Origin: Gluconacetobacter entanii
GTDB taxonomy: Bacteria > Pseudomonadota > Alphaproteobacteria > Acetobacterales > Acetobacteraceae
Length of the DNA stretch: 64,000 nt
Reading direction: 5' to 3'
Assembly (NCBI RefSeq): GCF_003206495.1
Contig: NZ_NKUF01000008.1
Location: 43,258-107,257 of the forward strand
Position 1 is the stretch's first letter. Each line of letters begins with the position of its first letter. This document shows positions 29,860-38,833 of the stretch, piece by piece. A program made the translations under genes and the position numbers. Under the pieces are notes generated by a model, which did no database searches, was not told the origin of the DNA, and was given only the letters and a program-made list of their open reading frames with translations.

Positions 29860-30957
29860 TCAGGAAGCCGAAACTGCCTGTGTCGGCTCCTTTTCGTTAC
29901 TGAACCTGCTGGCCGTCAGGCTTCCCATCCGGGAAAGCTGGTCACGGATACCGGCATTGAAATCATGGGTAACCATGTCGATCGCCACATCCACGGCCGA
30001 GGCGAAGCCTTCGGCATCGGTGCCGCCATGCGACTTCACCACCACGCCGTTAAGCCCGACGAACACCGCGCCATTATACCGCCGCGGGTCGAGCCATTCC
30101 TTCATCCGTTCCAGCCCGGGACGCACCAGCAGATAGCCGATCCGGCCCAGCAGGCCGGAACTGAACACCTGCCGCAGCAGGGTAAAGGCCATCTTCAGCG
30201 CGCCCTCGCCGGTCTTGAGCGCGACATTGCCGGTAAAGCCGTCCGTCACCACCACGTCGGTCGTGCCGGCGGTGATGTCGTGCCCCTCCACAAAGCCATG
30301 GAACTGCCGTGCCAGCGGACTGCCACGCAGCACTTCGGCCGCCTGGCGCAGGCGTTCGTCGCCCTTGAGTTCCTCCGACCCGACATTGAGCAGCCCGATC
30401 GTCGGCGCGGGCAGGCCCAGCACCGCCTTGGCGAAGGCTTCGCCCATCACCGCGAATTCGACGAGGTTGCGCCAGTCGCACGCGACATTGGCGCCGAGGT
30501 CGAGCATGACCACGTCCCCTTTCGTCGTGGGACTGATCGCCGCCATCGCGGGACGTGAAATGCCCGGCAGGGTCTTGATCACGATCTTGGCCAGCGCCAG
30601 CATCGCGCCGCTGTTGCCAGCGGAGACCACGCCCATCGCCTCGCCATTGGCGACGGCGTCCATCGACAGGCGCAGCGAGGAATCGCGCACCCGCAATGCG
30701 GCGGTGGGTTTCATTTCCATGGAAATGGCGGAACCGGCTGGACGGATCGTGCAGATCGCCGCCGCACGCGGATGCTGCGCCAGAAGGGCCTGCAGCCGCC
30801 TTTCATCGCCAATCAGAAGAATTCTGGCGGATGGATGCCGGTCTGCGGCAATCGCCAGTCCGGCCACCACGACTTCCGGGCCACCATCCCCACCCATTCC
30901 ATCAATGGCCAGAGTGTAGGACTGTGTCGCGGAAAAAGAGGAACCTGTCTCGGTCAT
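29860..30957 (-). CDS. plsX: phosphate acyltransferase PlsX
   Basis: Makes acyl-phosphate from acyl-ACP, the first step toward phosphatidic acid with PlsY. The 365-aa protein has LAIDGMGGDGGPEVV near the N-terminus, SAGNSGAMLALA in the middle, and VVVTDGFTGNVALKTGEG and GAVFVGLNGVVVKSHGGTDA later, all hallmarks of the family. It follows rpmF on the same strand with 169 bases between, a gap in which no terminator was seen. Confidence 0.97.
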   Translation of the reverse strand: MTETGSSFSATQSYTLAIDGMGGDGGPEVVVAGLAIAADRHPSARILLIGDERRLQALLAQHPRAAAICTIRPAGSAISMEMKPTAALRVRDSSLRLSMDAVANGEAMGVVSAGNSGAMLALAKIVIKTLPGISRPAMAAISPTTKGDVVMLDLGANVACDWRNLVEFAVMGEAFAKAVLGLPAPTIGLLNVGSEELKGDERLRQAAEVLRGSPLARQFHGFVEGHDITAGTTDVVVTDGFTGNVALKTGEGALKMAFTLLRQVFSSGLLGRIGYLLVRPGLERMKEWLDPRRYNGAVFVGLNGVVVKSHGGTDAEGFASAVDVAIDMVTHDFNAGIRDQLSRMGSLTASRFSNEKEPTQAVSAS

Positions 30958-31126
30958 GCTCGTCTTGTGCCGGGTGAAGGTAAAACGCGCAAGTGCCGAA
31001 AGGGGATACCCCCTTCATGCAGCATTTTCCTGCGCAATCCGGACGGGCGGGGACGCCTGCATGTGGCATTCCCGCGCCATGTCAATGGCATCTCCCGTCC
31101 CGACAGGTAACCGCGTCGAACGTGTA

Positions 31127-31330
31127 TCAGGCGCGGACGGCGGTCTTCAGCGCCTTGCCCGCGGATGCGACTTCGCGGCCGTCATAATGTCCACAGTGGC
31201 TGCAGACATGGTGCGGGCGCTTCAGTTCGCCGCAGTTGGAGCATTCCGCATGTGCCTGCACGGGCAGCGCAGCATGGCTGCGACGCATGCCACGACGGGA
31301 CGGCGAGGTTTTTCTCTTAGGTACAGCCAT
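31127..31330 (-). CDS. rpmF: 50S ribosomal protein L32
   Basis: Ribosomal protein bL32, 67 aa, beginning [20 protein letters not shown]. Zinc ligands are visible as ECSNCGE and [10 protein letters not shown] (CxxC pairs). It is first of the rpmF-plsX-fabH-ihfA-merR cluster; a DUF177 gene lies upstream on the same strand, the normal order. Confidence 0.97.
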   Translation of the reverse strand: MAVPKRKTSPSRRGMRRSHAALPVQAHAECSNCGELKRPHHVCSHCGHYDGREVASAGKALKTAVRA

Positions 31331-31416
31331 GGGCCTGGGCCCCTCCGATCTGGGATCACAACCCGGTAACGCCAGCGAGGTGTCACCCGGTCAGTTATCA
31401 ACAATTGAGGGGGGCG

Positions 31417-31444
31417 CTCTAGCAGACGATCGGACATTCCGCAA
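31417..31444 (-). promoter_or_regulatory. candidate rpmF promoter
   Basis: Minus-strand TTGCGG (31444-31439) and CTAGAG (31422-31417) are spaced by 16 bases, about 90 bases before rpmF and inside the 170-bp gap after the DUF177 gene. It is a weak match and has not been tested. Confidence 0.35.
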
Positions 31445-31500
31445 GAGACGATCTTGCGATCCGCCGGACGCCAGCCGCCCCCCGGGCGTGCCCTGACGCC

Positions 31501-32040
31501 TCAGTTATGCTTTTTCTTGAGGTCCGCAAGGGCGGCGAAAGGCTGGCGCTTTGGCTCCTCGCCCTCCCCGGCATCGTCTTCCTCCTCCACGTCGAGCAGT
31601 TCGACGGGAATCACGCTTCCGGGCTTGTGCGGATAGGGATCGAGGCCAAGCGACAGTTCCTCCGCCGCGAGTTCGCCAAGGTCGATCGTCTCGCGCTCAT
31701 AGGGGACCTCGTCGATGCTGAAGGGATCGACCTCGTCGTCCTCGCGGAAGCGTTCGGCCGGGATGCAGCGCACGGTAAAGGATTCGGCGACGGCGTCCTC
31801 GAACGGCTCGAGGCTGACGACACATTCCTGCGTCACATGCGCCGTCAGCCATCCTTCGGCCATCACCTCCCCCTGCCTGCCGGGCACAAGGCGGTAGCGG
31901 CAGGCAAGGTCGCGGATCGCGGGGATCCCGAAACGCCGCGCCAGGGCGGCGCATTCCGCGGGCGTGGCCTCGATGGAGGTTTCCATGCCCTTGGCCGCGA
32001 TGCGTCCCACCGGGACGCGACGGGAAAATTCTGGATCCAT
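31501..32040 (-). CDS. DUF177/YceD-family protein
   Basis: A 179-aa protein of the YceD family, which is needed for normal 23S rRNA levels in some bacteria and plants. The conserved block CVVSLEPFEDAVAESFTVRC spans about 86-105, followed by the acidic DPFSIDEVPYERETIDLGEL and LSLGLDPYPHKPGS. The cysteines at CRYR, QECV and VRCI may be functional. The ATG at 32040 fits the family start; a further 48 open codons upstream look non-coding. Its position upstream of rpmF is conserved. Confidence 0.88.
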   Translation of the reverse strand: MDPEFSRRVPVGRIAAKGMETSIEATPAECAALARRFGIPAIRDLACRYRLVPGRQGEVMAEGWLTAHVTQECVVSLEPFEDAVAESFTVRCIPAERFREDDEVDPFSIDEVPYERETIDLGELAAEELSLGLDPYPHKPGSVIPVELLDVEEEDDAGEGEEPKRQPFAALADLKKKHN

Positions 32041-32254
32041 AGCTCGTCTCTTCTCCTGCAATTCCGGCATGTCCCCGGCCATGGGGACCATGCCGGGCCA
32101 ACGGGCATGCCGGGCAGCCATCACCGCGACCGAAAGGGGCGGATGTGTTTTTCCGCCTTGCATCGGATCTGCGATTGACTTCATTTGACCAATAAGGCAC
32201 CCGGAAGGTCGGACTGTCTATCTGCAGCATCTTACCAGGACGCTTTATCCGATC

Positions 32255-32824
32255 ATGAGGCCAGCGCAGCACATCTTTTCCCGCCCCCGTTCCTTACGCC
32301 TGTTTTCGTGCGCTGTCATCGGGGTTGGCCTGTCGCTGTCGGGATGCGTCGCGTTCAAGCCAAGCGTGGTCCAGCGCGGCTCCCTCGTGCAGGCGGATGA
32401 CTACAACCAGCTCAAGACGGGGACGAGTTCACGTTCCGATGTCATGGACCTCCTCGGCTCCCCTACCAGCCGTGCGACGTTCGACGACAATACGTGGATC
32501 TACATCTCCATGCGCCAGACGCTGGCGCCCATCAGCTTTCCCCATATCGACAAGCAGCAGGTCGTGGTCCTGACGTTTGACGAGGGCGGCATCCTGCGCA
32601 ACCTGCGCACCCTGCACAAGGATGATGCGCGCTATGTCAGCATGGCGATGGGCAAGACACCGACGCCAGGCACCAAGATCAACATCATGCAGCAGATCCT
32701 GGGCAATGTCGGCCGCTACAACCCCATGAGCCAGATGACCAGCACCTATGGCGGCAGTACCGGCCCGATGAACAGCATGAACGGTGGCCCGGGCCATGGT
32801 GGCCAGGGCAACAGCCTGCCCTGA
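32255..32824 (+). CDS. bamE: BamE/SmpA-family outer-membrane lipoprotein
   Basis: Accessory subunit of the BAM outer-membrane protein assembly machine. The 189-aa protein has a signal peptide with lipobox LSLSGC (Cys about 31), then a SmpA/OmlA domain: YNQLKTGTSSRSDVMDLLGS, NTWIYISMRQ and VVLTFDEGGILRNL. The last 40 residues are Gly/Met/Ser-rich and specific to relatives of this organism. It is divergent from the DUF177 gene across 214 bases, with a repeat after its stop. Confidence 0.88.
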   Translation: MRPAQHIFSRPRSLRLFSCAVIGVGLSLSGCVAFKPSVVQRGSLVQADDYNQLKTGTSSRSDVMDLLGSPTSRATFDDNTWIYISMRQTLAPISFPHIDKQQVVVLTFDEGGILRNLRTLHKDDARYVSMAMGKTPTPGTKINIMQQILGNVGRYNPMSQMTSTYGGSTGPMNSMNGGPGHGGQGNSLP

Positions 32825-32880
32825 TCCCGACGTTCCGCGTCATCGGGCATGGCGCATCGGACTCATGGGCATCATAAAGA

Positions 32881-32958
32881 AGTTTCTGCTGAAGCTTTTG
32901 ATCGAAAACGCTTCAGGAAAACGCCGCTTTTTTTGAAAACAGGCAGCACCCGAAGACT
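32881..32958. repeat. dispersed double-hairpin repeat, copy 3 (degenerate)
   Basis: Hairpin A (TGAAGCTTTT with AAAACGCTTCA, one mismatch) and a decayed hairpin B (CGCCGCTTTTTTT, later GGCAGCACCCGAAGACTT) follow the same order as the copies at 5.4 and 58.1 kb. It lies between the convergent bamE and kinase genes. Confidence 0.75.
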
Positions 32959-32968
32959 TCCATCACTT

Positions 32969-34357
32969 TCAGTCCGGGATGACAATCCGGACGCTCAGGC
33001 CGCCCGACGGGCTGCTGTCCAGCCGGATTTCGCCCCCATGCGCATGGATGATGTCACGCGCGATGGCAAGGCCCAGCCCGGTGCCGCCGTCACGCCCGCT
33101 TTCAAAGGGGCGAAAGACGCTTTCGCGGCGTGATTCATCAATCCCGCACCCGTCATCATCGACATAGATGACGGTGCTGCTGCGCTTCTTGCGCGCACTC
33201 AGCCGGATGTGGCTGGCGTGGCGGCGCGCATTGTCCACGATGTTCGATAGCACGCGCCGGAACGCGGCCGGGCGCACCACGATATACGACGCGCGCGTGA
33301 CAAGGACGCTGACATCACGCGCCCCGGCACGACGGGCGGCCGTTGCGACCTCCTCAAGCAGTTCGCGCACATCCACCATTGCCGGAACTTCCGCCCCCTC
33401 CCCCCGCGCAAAGGACAGGTAGCTCTCGATCATGCGTTCCATCTCCCCGACATCGGCCACCATGTCCTCGATATCGGGTTGCAGGTCCGCCGCCCGGATG
33501 GTCCCCTGACGCGGCACCATCGCCAGCGTCAGGCGCAGGCGCGTCAGTGGCGTGCGCAGGTCGTGCGAGACCCCGGCCAGCACCGATGTCCTCTGTTCCA
33601 CAAAGCGGAAGATGCGGTCGCGCATGCGGTTGAACGCCACCGCTGCCTTGCGGATCTCCTGCGCGCCTTCGGGGTGGATGGGGTCGATGTCGCGTCCCAG
33701 CCCGAACAGTTCCGCCGCCCGCGCCAGCCGCCGTATGGCGCGCACCTGGTTGCGCATGAAAAAGGCCGCGATGCAGAACAGCAGCAGCGCACTGCCCGTC
33801 GCCCATGCGACAAACAGCCACACCGGCGCCACGTCCAGCCGCTTGCGCGGTGTATCGACACGCAGCACCCCGTCGGGCATCTGGATGAAGACCGACACGA
33901 TATGGCGGTCGCTTTTCCAGTCCACGAAGGCTGGCCGTCCGATCGCGACACGCAGGTCACGCACGAGGTCGTCATCCACCGGTCCCAGCACATGGTTCGA
34001 TCCCACGCGCTGCAGGCTTTCCCCTTCGCGCCATGTCATGTGCAACTGCGCACGGTCGCGCACGTCGCGCAGGATCCACGCGCGGTCCGATGGCGCGGGA
34101 TAGCGTTCCATGATGTCGATGGTCATGGCGATATTGTTCACCACGCCCGCCGACAGCCGCCGCGAGACGATCTTGAGGTAATTGCCGTAAAACAGTTCGA
34201 GCGAGATCCCCTGCGTCACCAGCAGGGGAATGAACCCGATCAGCAGCATGCGCCCCAACAGAGAGCGCGGCAGCACACGCCGCACCAGCCGGTCCAGATG
34301 GCGCATCACGGCGGAACGGTTTTCAACCGGTGATGGGGGTTCGGCATGCTGTCTCAT
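32969..34357 (-). CDS. EnvZ-like sensor histidine kinase
   Basis: A 462-aa two-component sensor. Transmembrane helices at about 36-58 and 180-202 bracket a periplasmic domain of about 120 aa. A HAMP linker follows, then HisKA with the phospho-acceptor H265 in AGVSHDLRTPLTRLRL. The ATPase domain has DNARRHA (N box), VDDDGCGI (G1), FESGRDGGTGLGLAIA (F/G2) and ends SGGLSVRIVIP. The layout is that of EnvZ-family osmosensors. No regulator gene is adjacent; the nearest OmpR-type regulator is 2.3 kb away (36653-37399) and is the likely partner. Signal is unknown. Confidence 0.92.
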   Translation of the reverse strand: MRQHAEPPSPVENRSAVMRHLDRLVRRVLPRSLLGRMLLIGFIPLLVTQGISLELFYGNYLKIVSRRLSAGVVNNIAMTIDIMERYPAPSDRAWILRDVRDRAQLHMTWREGESLQRVGSNHVLGPVDDDLVRDLRVAIGRPAFVDWKSDRHIVSVFIQMPDGVLRVDTPRKRLDVAPVWLFVAWATGSALLLFCIAAFFMRNQVRAIRRLARAAELFGLGRDIDPIHPEGAQEIRKAAVAFNRMRDRIFRFVEQRTSVLAGVSHDLRTPLTRLRLTLAMVPRQGTIRAADLQPDIEDMVADVGEMERMIESYLSFARGEGAEVPAMVDVRELLEEVATAARRAGARDVSVLVTRASYIVVRPAAFRRVLSNIVDNARRHASHIRLSARKKRSSTVIYVDDDGCGIDESRRESVFRPFESGRDGGTGLGLAIARDIIHAHGGEIRLDSSPSGGLSVRIVIPD

Positions 34358-34390
34358 GGATCATCCCGCGCGCCCCGGGCCGCCCGGCAT

Positions 34391-34424
34391 AAAAAAAGCC
34401 GACCCCATACGGAAGCCGGCTTTT
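34391..34424 (-). terminator. rpsU intrinsic terminator
   Basis: On the minus strand AAGCCGGC pairs with GTCGGCTT around CTTCCGTATGGG-like loop, followed by TTTTTTT. It lies 33 bases after the rpsU stop. Confidence 0.88.
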
Positions 34425-34456
34425 CCCACGGGCGGAGCCCGGTATCTGAAAACAGA

Positions 34457-34660
34457 TCAGAACCCTTCGCGTTCCAGACGCTTGCGCTCCATCTTGCGCG
34501 CACGGCGCACGGCTTCAGCGGCTTCACGCGCCTTGCGTTCAGACGGCTTTTCATAGTGCCGACGCAGCTTCATTTCCCGGAAGATGCCTTCACGCTGCAT
34601 CTTCTTCTTGAGGGCCTTGAGAGCCTGATCGACGTTATTATCACGAACGAGAACCTGCAC
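34457..34660 (-). CDS. rpsU: 30S ribosomal protein S21
   Basis: Ribosomal protein bS21, 67 aa. [20 protein letters not shown] and the basic [18 protein letters not shown] define the family, with a C-terminal Arg/Lys/Glu tail. It is transcribed divergently from def and the COQ9 gene, the classical arrangement that gave COQ9 relatives their old name. Confidence 0.97.
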   Translation of the reverse strand: MQVLVRDNNVDQALKALKKKMQREGIFREMKLRRHYEKPSERKAREAAEAVRRARKMERKRLEREGF

Positions 34661-34773
34661 TGGGTCGTCAACTCCTGCTGTAAGCCGTCACTTGCGCCGG
34701 CGGCGATGGGTATCTGTAATGGGGGATGACCGCCCGAGGCCATTCCCTGCGTGCGATTCCCAAACGGGCCGCA

Positions 34774-34803
34774 CCTATATCACAGCCCGATCCGGCAATA
34801 CAA
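34774..34803 (-). promoter_or_regulatory. candidate rpsU promoter
   Basis: Minus-strand TTGTAT (34803-34798) and TATAGG (34779-34774) with an 18-base spacer lie about 110 bases before rpsU. The -10 is good; the spacer is slightly long. No clear promoter for the divergent def gene was picked out. Confidence 0.45.
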
Positions 34804-34913
34804 ATCTTTCCGGTGGTTTTACACCGCGCCCGCACAGGTTATTTCACGACCGTCCCATGCACCCGACGCAGGTGACGCGTTTTCATGCCAGATGCAAAGG
34901 ATCAACGCCCGCC

Positions 34914-35450
34914 ATGACCCTGCTCAAGATCGCCCGGATGGGGCACCCCGTGCTGCTGCGCCGCGCGGCCCCCGTCGAAGACCCCACCAGCGCCGACATC
35001 GCGCGCCTGGTGGCCGACATGATCGAGACGATGGAGGATGCGGGTGGCGTGGGCCTTGCCGCGCCACAGGTCCACCGTTCCTGCCGGGTGTTCGTCTATC
35101 GCGTGCCCGCGGCCCGCAGCACCGGCGCGCCCGATGACCTGCCCTGTGGCCCGCAGGTCCTGATCAACCCGCATATCACGCCGGTCGGGGATGAAACGGT
35201 CCTGCGGCTGGAGGGATGCCTGTCGATTCCGGGCCTGCGCGGATGGGTCCCGCGCCACACCCGCATCGCCTATCACGGGCTGGATGCACGGGGGCAGCGG
35301 GTCGAGGGCACGGAATCGGGATTTGTGGCGAATGTCATGCAACATGAATATGATCACCTGAACGGCATATTATATCCGATGCGGATGAACGATCTGGGAA
35401 AGATGGGGTTTGACACTGAAATGGCACGTTACGGAGAACAGCAGGCATGA
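34914..35450 (+). CDS. def: peptide deformylase
   Basis: Removes the formyl group from nascent proteins. The 178-aa protein has the three class I motifs: GGVGLAAPQV, EGCLSIPG (metal Cys) and QHEYDHLNGILY (HExxH). The ATG at 34914 opens MTLLKIARMGHPVL, the family start; an upstream open frame of 74 codons is rejected. Its stop overlaps the COQ9 start (ATGA), so the two are coupled. Confidence 0.95.
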   Translation: MTLLKIARMGHPVLLRRAAPVEDPTSADIARLVADMIETMEDAGGVGLAAPQVHRSCRVFVYRVPAARSTGAPDDLPCGPQVLINPHITPVGDETVLRLEGCLSIPGLRGWVPRHTRIAYHGLDARGQRVEGTESGFVANVMQHEYDHLNGILYPMRMNDLGKMGFDTEMARYGEQQA

Positions 35451-36064
35451 TCGGGTCCCTCATCACGGCATCGGCCACATCGTGCCTGCAGCCCCCCGCC
35501 ATCGATCATTCCCCCGCTCGTGACGCCGCCCTGCGCCGCATGGTGGAGGGCGTGGGACGGCGCGAATGGTCCATGGCCACCCTGAAGCAGGTCGCGGGCG
35601 AGGATGCCGACCTGCTGTTCCCCGGCGGGATCGCCGAAGTGGCGGAGGCGTATTTCGACCTTGCCGACCGCGACATGCTGGATGCCGCACATGGATTCCA
35701 TTCGCGCAAGCTCAGCCGCCGCGTCCGTGCCGCGATCATGTTCCGCCTGACGCAGGCCGCAGGCTATCGCCCCGCCGTGCGCCATGCCCTGTCGGTGCTG
35801 ATGATGCCGGGGCATGCCCGCCTGCTGGCACGCAGCATCGCGCGCAGCGTCAACGCCATCTGGACCGCCGCCGGTGACGATTCGCAGGGCGTGACCTACA
35901 TGACCAAGCGTGCGTCGCTGGCGGGGATCTATGTCGCCACGTTGCTGTTCTGGCTGGCGCGCGGCGGCAACATGGCAACGGTGGAGGAATTCCTTGACCG
36001 GCGCCTTGCCAATATCGCGCAGGTTACACGGCTGAAGAACCGCCTGCTCGGGCGTCCGTTCTGA
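35447..36064 (+). CDS. COQ9-family ubiquinone-biosynthesis protein
   Basis: Lipid-binding helper for ubiquinone synthesis, of the TetR-like COQ9 fold. The 205-aa protein shows the helical pattern FHSRKLSRRVRAAIMFRLTQ, then a long block ending YMTKRASLAGIYVATLLFWL and RLANIAQVTRLKNRLLGRPF, which match the COQ9 C-terminal domain including the hydrophobic lipid-binding helix. It overlaps def by 4 bases and is divergent from rpsU. In this aerobic lineage ubiquinone serves the periplasmic dehydrogenases, so a housekeeping role is expected. Confidence 0.87.
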   Translation: MIGSLITASATSCLQPPAIDHSPARDAALRRMVEGVGRREWSMATLKQVAGEDADLLFPGGIAEVAEAYFDLADRDMLDAAHGFHSRKLSRRVRAAIMFRLTQAAGYRPAVRHALSVLMMPGHARLLARSIARSVNAIWTAAGDDSQGVTYMTKRASLAGIYVATLLFWLARGGNMATVEEFLDRRLANIAQVTRLKNRLLGRPF

Positions 36065-36101
36065 CCGACCCGTTGGCCCGCCGCATCCACATGCCCTGCC
36101 C

Positions 36102-36656
36102 TTGACCGAACGCCGTCCCCCACCACCGGCAAGCCGTCCCGCACGCCCGCACGCCGGTGTCGAACTGCTGTTCCTGCGCGACGAGGACATGCGCCAGGCG
36201 CAGATGCTGATGACACAGGCCTGCCGTGGCTTTGCCGGGCTGCTTGACCCCCTGCTGGAGGAAATGCAGATCGGGCACGCGCACCAGCGGATCCTCCAGT
36301 TCGTGAAGAACGAGCCGGATATTTCCGTCGGCGCCCTGCTGGACATTCTGACGATTACCAAGCAAAGCATGGCCCGTGCCCTCAATGACCTCATGCGTCG
36401 CGGGCTGATCCACCAGCATACCAGCAGCCGTGACCGGCGCATGCGCCTGCTGCGCCTGACCGATGCCGGGTACGAGATGGAACGTCGCCTGTTTGAACGC
36501 CAGCGCGACGTCGTGCTGCGGGTCTATCGCGATGCCGGGGGACCGGCGGTGGAAGGATTCCGCCGGGTCATGCGGGGCCTGATAGAGGAATCACGGAACA
36601 TGGCGCGCCATCGCGATGCCCAAGCACCCGGTCAGACACAACGGAGTCGTGAATGA
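36102..36656 (+). CDS. MarR-family regulator (PetP-like)
   Basis: A 184-aa winged-helix regulator. GVELLFLRDEDMRQAQMLMT leads into the MarR fold, with DISVGALLDILTITKQSMAR as recognition region, and wing HQHTSSRDRRMRLLRLT. It overlaps the next gene, an OmpR-type regulator, by 4 bases (ATGA). A MarR gene fused in order with an OmpR-type gene matches petP-petR of Rhodobacter, described there as needed for cytochrome bc1 expression and growth. The TTG start at 36102 is uncertain; an in-frame ATG at 36189 would drop the proline-rich head but also part of the conserved LLFLRDEDM. Confidence 0.85.
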   Translation: MTERRPPPPASRPARPHAGVELLFLRDEDMRQAQMLMTQACRGFAGLLDPLLEEMQIGHAHQRILQFVKNEPDISVGALLDILTITKQSMARALNDLMRRGLIHQHTSSRDRRMRLLRLTDAGYEMERRLFERQRDVVLRVYRDAGGPAVEGFRRVMRGLIEESRNMARHRDAQAPGQTQRSRE

Positions 36657-37399
36657 ACAGGTCCCCCCGTCCCGCTTCCACCACCATGCCGCCACGCGAC
36701 CCGGCGAACGTGGATGCCCATATCGTGGTGGTCGATGACGATCCGCGCCTGCGCCGCCTGCTGCAACGCTACCTGACCGAACAGGGCTTCCGTGTCAGTG
36801 CCGCAGCCTCCGCGCATGAGGCGCGGCAGGTCCTTGGCTTCATGCAGCCTGACGCGCTTGTGCTCGACATCACCATGCCGGGCGAAAACGGGCTGGAACT
36901 GACACGGGAACTGCGTAACGAAGGGCTGGATTTCCCCATCCTGCTGCTGACCGCGCGCGGGGAGCCGGAAGACCGGATCATCGGTCTGGAAGCCGGGGCC
37001 GACGATTACCTCGGCAAGCCTTTCGAGCCGCGTGAACTGCTGCTGCGGCTCAAGGCGCACCTGCGCCGCTTCGCCCCGCCGCCGCCCACCAACAACCTGC
37101 GCATCGTGCGCCTTGGCGAACTGGAGTTCGACCCCGCCCGCAGCCTGCTGAGCGGACGCGACGGAATCGTGCACCTGACGGGCGGCGAATCCGCATTGCT
37201 CGCCGTGCTGGCGCGCCATCCCAACGAAGTCCTGTCACGCCATGAAATCGCGCAGACGCTGGAAATGGACGAAATCGGCGAACGCGCCGTCGATGTGCAG
37301 GTCACGCGCCTGCGCCGCCGGATCGAACCCGACCCGAGGGAGCCGCGATTCCTCCAGACCGTGCGGGGCAAGGGGTATGTGCTCAAGCCCGGCCTGTGA
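36653..37399 (+). CDS. OmpR-family response regulator (PetR-like)
   Basis: A 248-aa regulator. The receiver domain has VVDDDPRLRRLLQRYL, phospho-acceptor D72 in LVLDITMPG, the T in LLLTARGE and K in GADDYLGKPFEPREL. The C-terminal winged-helix domain contains LTGGESALLAVLARHPNEVL and ends VQVTRLRRRIEPDPREPRFL with VRGKGYVLKP. It is coupled to the MarR-type gene before it. The EnvZ-like kinase on the opposite strand 2.3 kb upstream is the best candidate sensor; this is inference from proximity and class. Confidence 0.92.
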   Translation: MNRSPRPASTTMPPRDPANVDAHIVVVDDDPRLRRLLQRYLTEQGFRVSAAASAHEARQVLGFMQPDALVLDITMPGENGLELTRELRNEGLDFPILLLTARGEPEDRIIGLEAGADDYLGKPFEPRELLLRLKAHLRRFAPPPPTNNLRIVRLGELEFDPARSLLSGRDGIVHLTGGESALLAVLARHPNEVLSRHEIAQTLEMDEIGERAVDVQVTRLRRRIEPDPREPRFLQTVRGKGYVLKPGL

Positions 37400-37423
37400 G
37401 GTCACGCCTGATGTCGATTGAAA

Positions 37424-37500
37424 GTTTTCAGACATCGGCTGTTTTTCAGGAAAGTAGCGGCTTCTGAAGCTTTTTGAAAAAAGCTTCACCAAAAAATTCT
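37424..37500. repeat. dispersed double-hairpin repeat, copy 4 (reverse orientation)
   Basis: The AGCTT hairpin spans 37466-37487 and is identical in its core to copy 2; a degraded partner hairpin lies at 37435-37462. It sits between the convergent petR-like and leuB genes and, as in copy 2, is followed by the GGGCAATGCCC block. Confidence 0.8.
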
Positions 37501-37565
37501 TTACGATTTCAAATCATTTTCCGGGCCGGGAGAGCACAGCCCCCTGCCCGGATTCATGGATAAAT

Positions 37566-37608
37566 CATGGTTTCCAAAGGGCAATGCCCTTTGGCGGGTT
37601 TCAGGGCA
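37566..37608. repeat. associated conserved block, copy 2
   Basis: The core CCAAAGGGCA-A-TGCCCTTTGG (37574-37594) is a perfect 10-bp palindrome with one central base, followed by CGGGTTTCAGGGCAG. Nearly identical to 17459-17506. Between it and the first repeat lies about 65 bp with nothing recognisable. Confidence 0.75.
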
Positions 37609-37632
37609 GGGCCCTGAGAAGCAGCCCCTCAC

Positions 37633-37667
37633 AAAAAAAGCCGCACCTGATGACCAGATGCGGCTTT
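37633..37667 (-). terminator. leuB intrinsic terminator
   Basis: On the minus strand AAGCCGCATCTGG/TCAGGTGCGGCTT pairs with one internal mismatch and is followed by TTTTTTT, 16 bases past the leuB stop. It should end the leuCDB transcript. Confidence 0.9.
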
Positions 37668-37683
37668 CCTGCAGGGCGCAGAT

Positions 37684-38799
37684 TCAGCCCTGCTGGAGCT
37701 TGTCGAGTTCGCGGACCACTGCCTCCCCCATCACCTCGGTGCCGACGACGGCCATGCCGGGGCTCATGATATCGGGGGTGCGCAGGCCACTGGCCAGCAC
37801 GTTGGCCACCGCCGTCTCGATCATCGCGGCATCTTCAAGCATGTTGAACGAATACCGCAGCAGCATCGCAAACGACAGGATCTGCGCCAGCGGGTTGGCC
37901 TGCCACTTGCCCGCGATGTCGGGCGCGCTGCCATGGATCGGCTCATACAGGGCCGGACGCTTGCCATTGGCATCCACGGCCCCCAGCGTGGCGGACGGCA
38001 GCATGCCAAGGCTGCCGGTCAGCATGGAGGCAAGGTCGGACAGCAGGTCGCCAAACAGATTGCCGGTCACGATCACATCGAACTGACGCGGGTTGCGCAC
38101 CAACTGCATCGCGCAGTTATCGGCCAGCATGTGCGTCAGTTCCACATCCGCGTATTCACGCGCATGCAGGTCGGTCACGACCTCCTTCCACAGCAGACCG
38201 CTTTCCATCACGTTGCACTTTTCAACCGAGCAGACGCGATTGTCCCGCTTGCGTGCAAGGTCAAAGGCCACGCGGGCGACGCGCTCGATTTCCGGGGTGG
38301 TATAGACCTCGGTATTGATTCCGCGCCGCGACCCGTCGGGCAGGGTCTCGATCCCGCGCGGGTTGCCGAAATAGATGCCGCCCACCGTTTCGCGCACGAT
38401 CATGATGTCAAGCCCGCGCACCACTTCGGGCTTCAGCGTGCTGGCATCGGCCAGCGCGTCGAACACCTTGGCCGGGCGCAGGTTGGCGAACAGGCCAAGG
38501 TCCTGGCGCAATTTCAGGATCGCGATTTCAGGGCGACGGTCGAACCCGGCGGATGCCCATTTCGGGTCCCCCACCGAACCGAACAGCACGGCATCGGCGG
38601 CGCGGGCCTCGTCAATCACTTCCTGACGGATCGGCACGCCATGGACCGCCAGCGACGCGCCACCGACCAGGTCCTCGGTAATGTCGAAATTGATCCCGCG
38701 CGCACGGCTCATCCACGCCATGATGCGCGCGACCTCGCGCATGATTTCCGGTCCGATGCCATCGCCAGGGAGGATCAGAAGTTTCTTGGTTTCGGACAT
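37684..38799 (-). CDS. leuB: 3-isopropylmalate dehydrogenase
   Basis: Oxidatively decarboxylates 3-isopropylmalate to 2-ketoisocaproate with NAD in leucine synthesis. The 371-aa protein shows [73 protein letters not shown] and [19 protein letters not shown]. The ATG at 38799 has AGGGAGC upstream; a longer open frame reaches into leuD and is discarded. It is last of leuC-leuD-leuB, 34 bases after leuD. Confidence 0.96.
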   Translation of the reverse strand: MSETKKLLILPGDGIGPEIMREVARIMAWMSRARGINFDITEDLVGGASLAVHGVPIRQEVIDEARAADAVLFGSVGDPKWASAGFDRRPEIAILKLRQDLGLFANLRPAKVFDALADASTLKPEVVRGLDIMIVRETVGGIYFGNPRGIETLPDGSRRGINTEVYTTPEIERVARVAFDLARKRDNRVCSVEKCNVMESGLLWKEVVTDLHAREYADVELTHMLADNCAMQLVRNPRQFDVIVTGNLFGDLLSDLASMLTGSLGMLPSATLGAVDANGKRPALYEPIHGSAPDIAGKWQANPLAQILSFAMLLRYSFNMLEDAAMIETAVANVLASGLRTPDIMSPGMAVVGTEVMGEAVVRELDKLQQG

Positions 38800-38833
38800 G
38801 ATAGCTCCCTGCTGAAAAAGCGACCGGTGAGGG

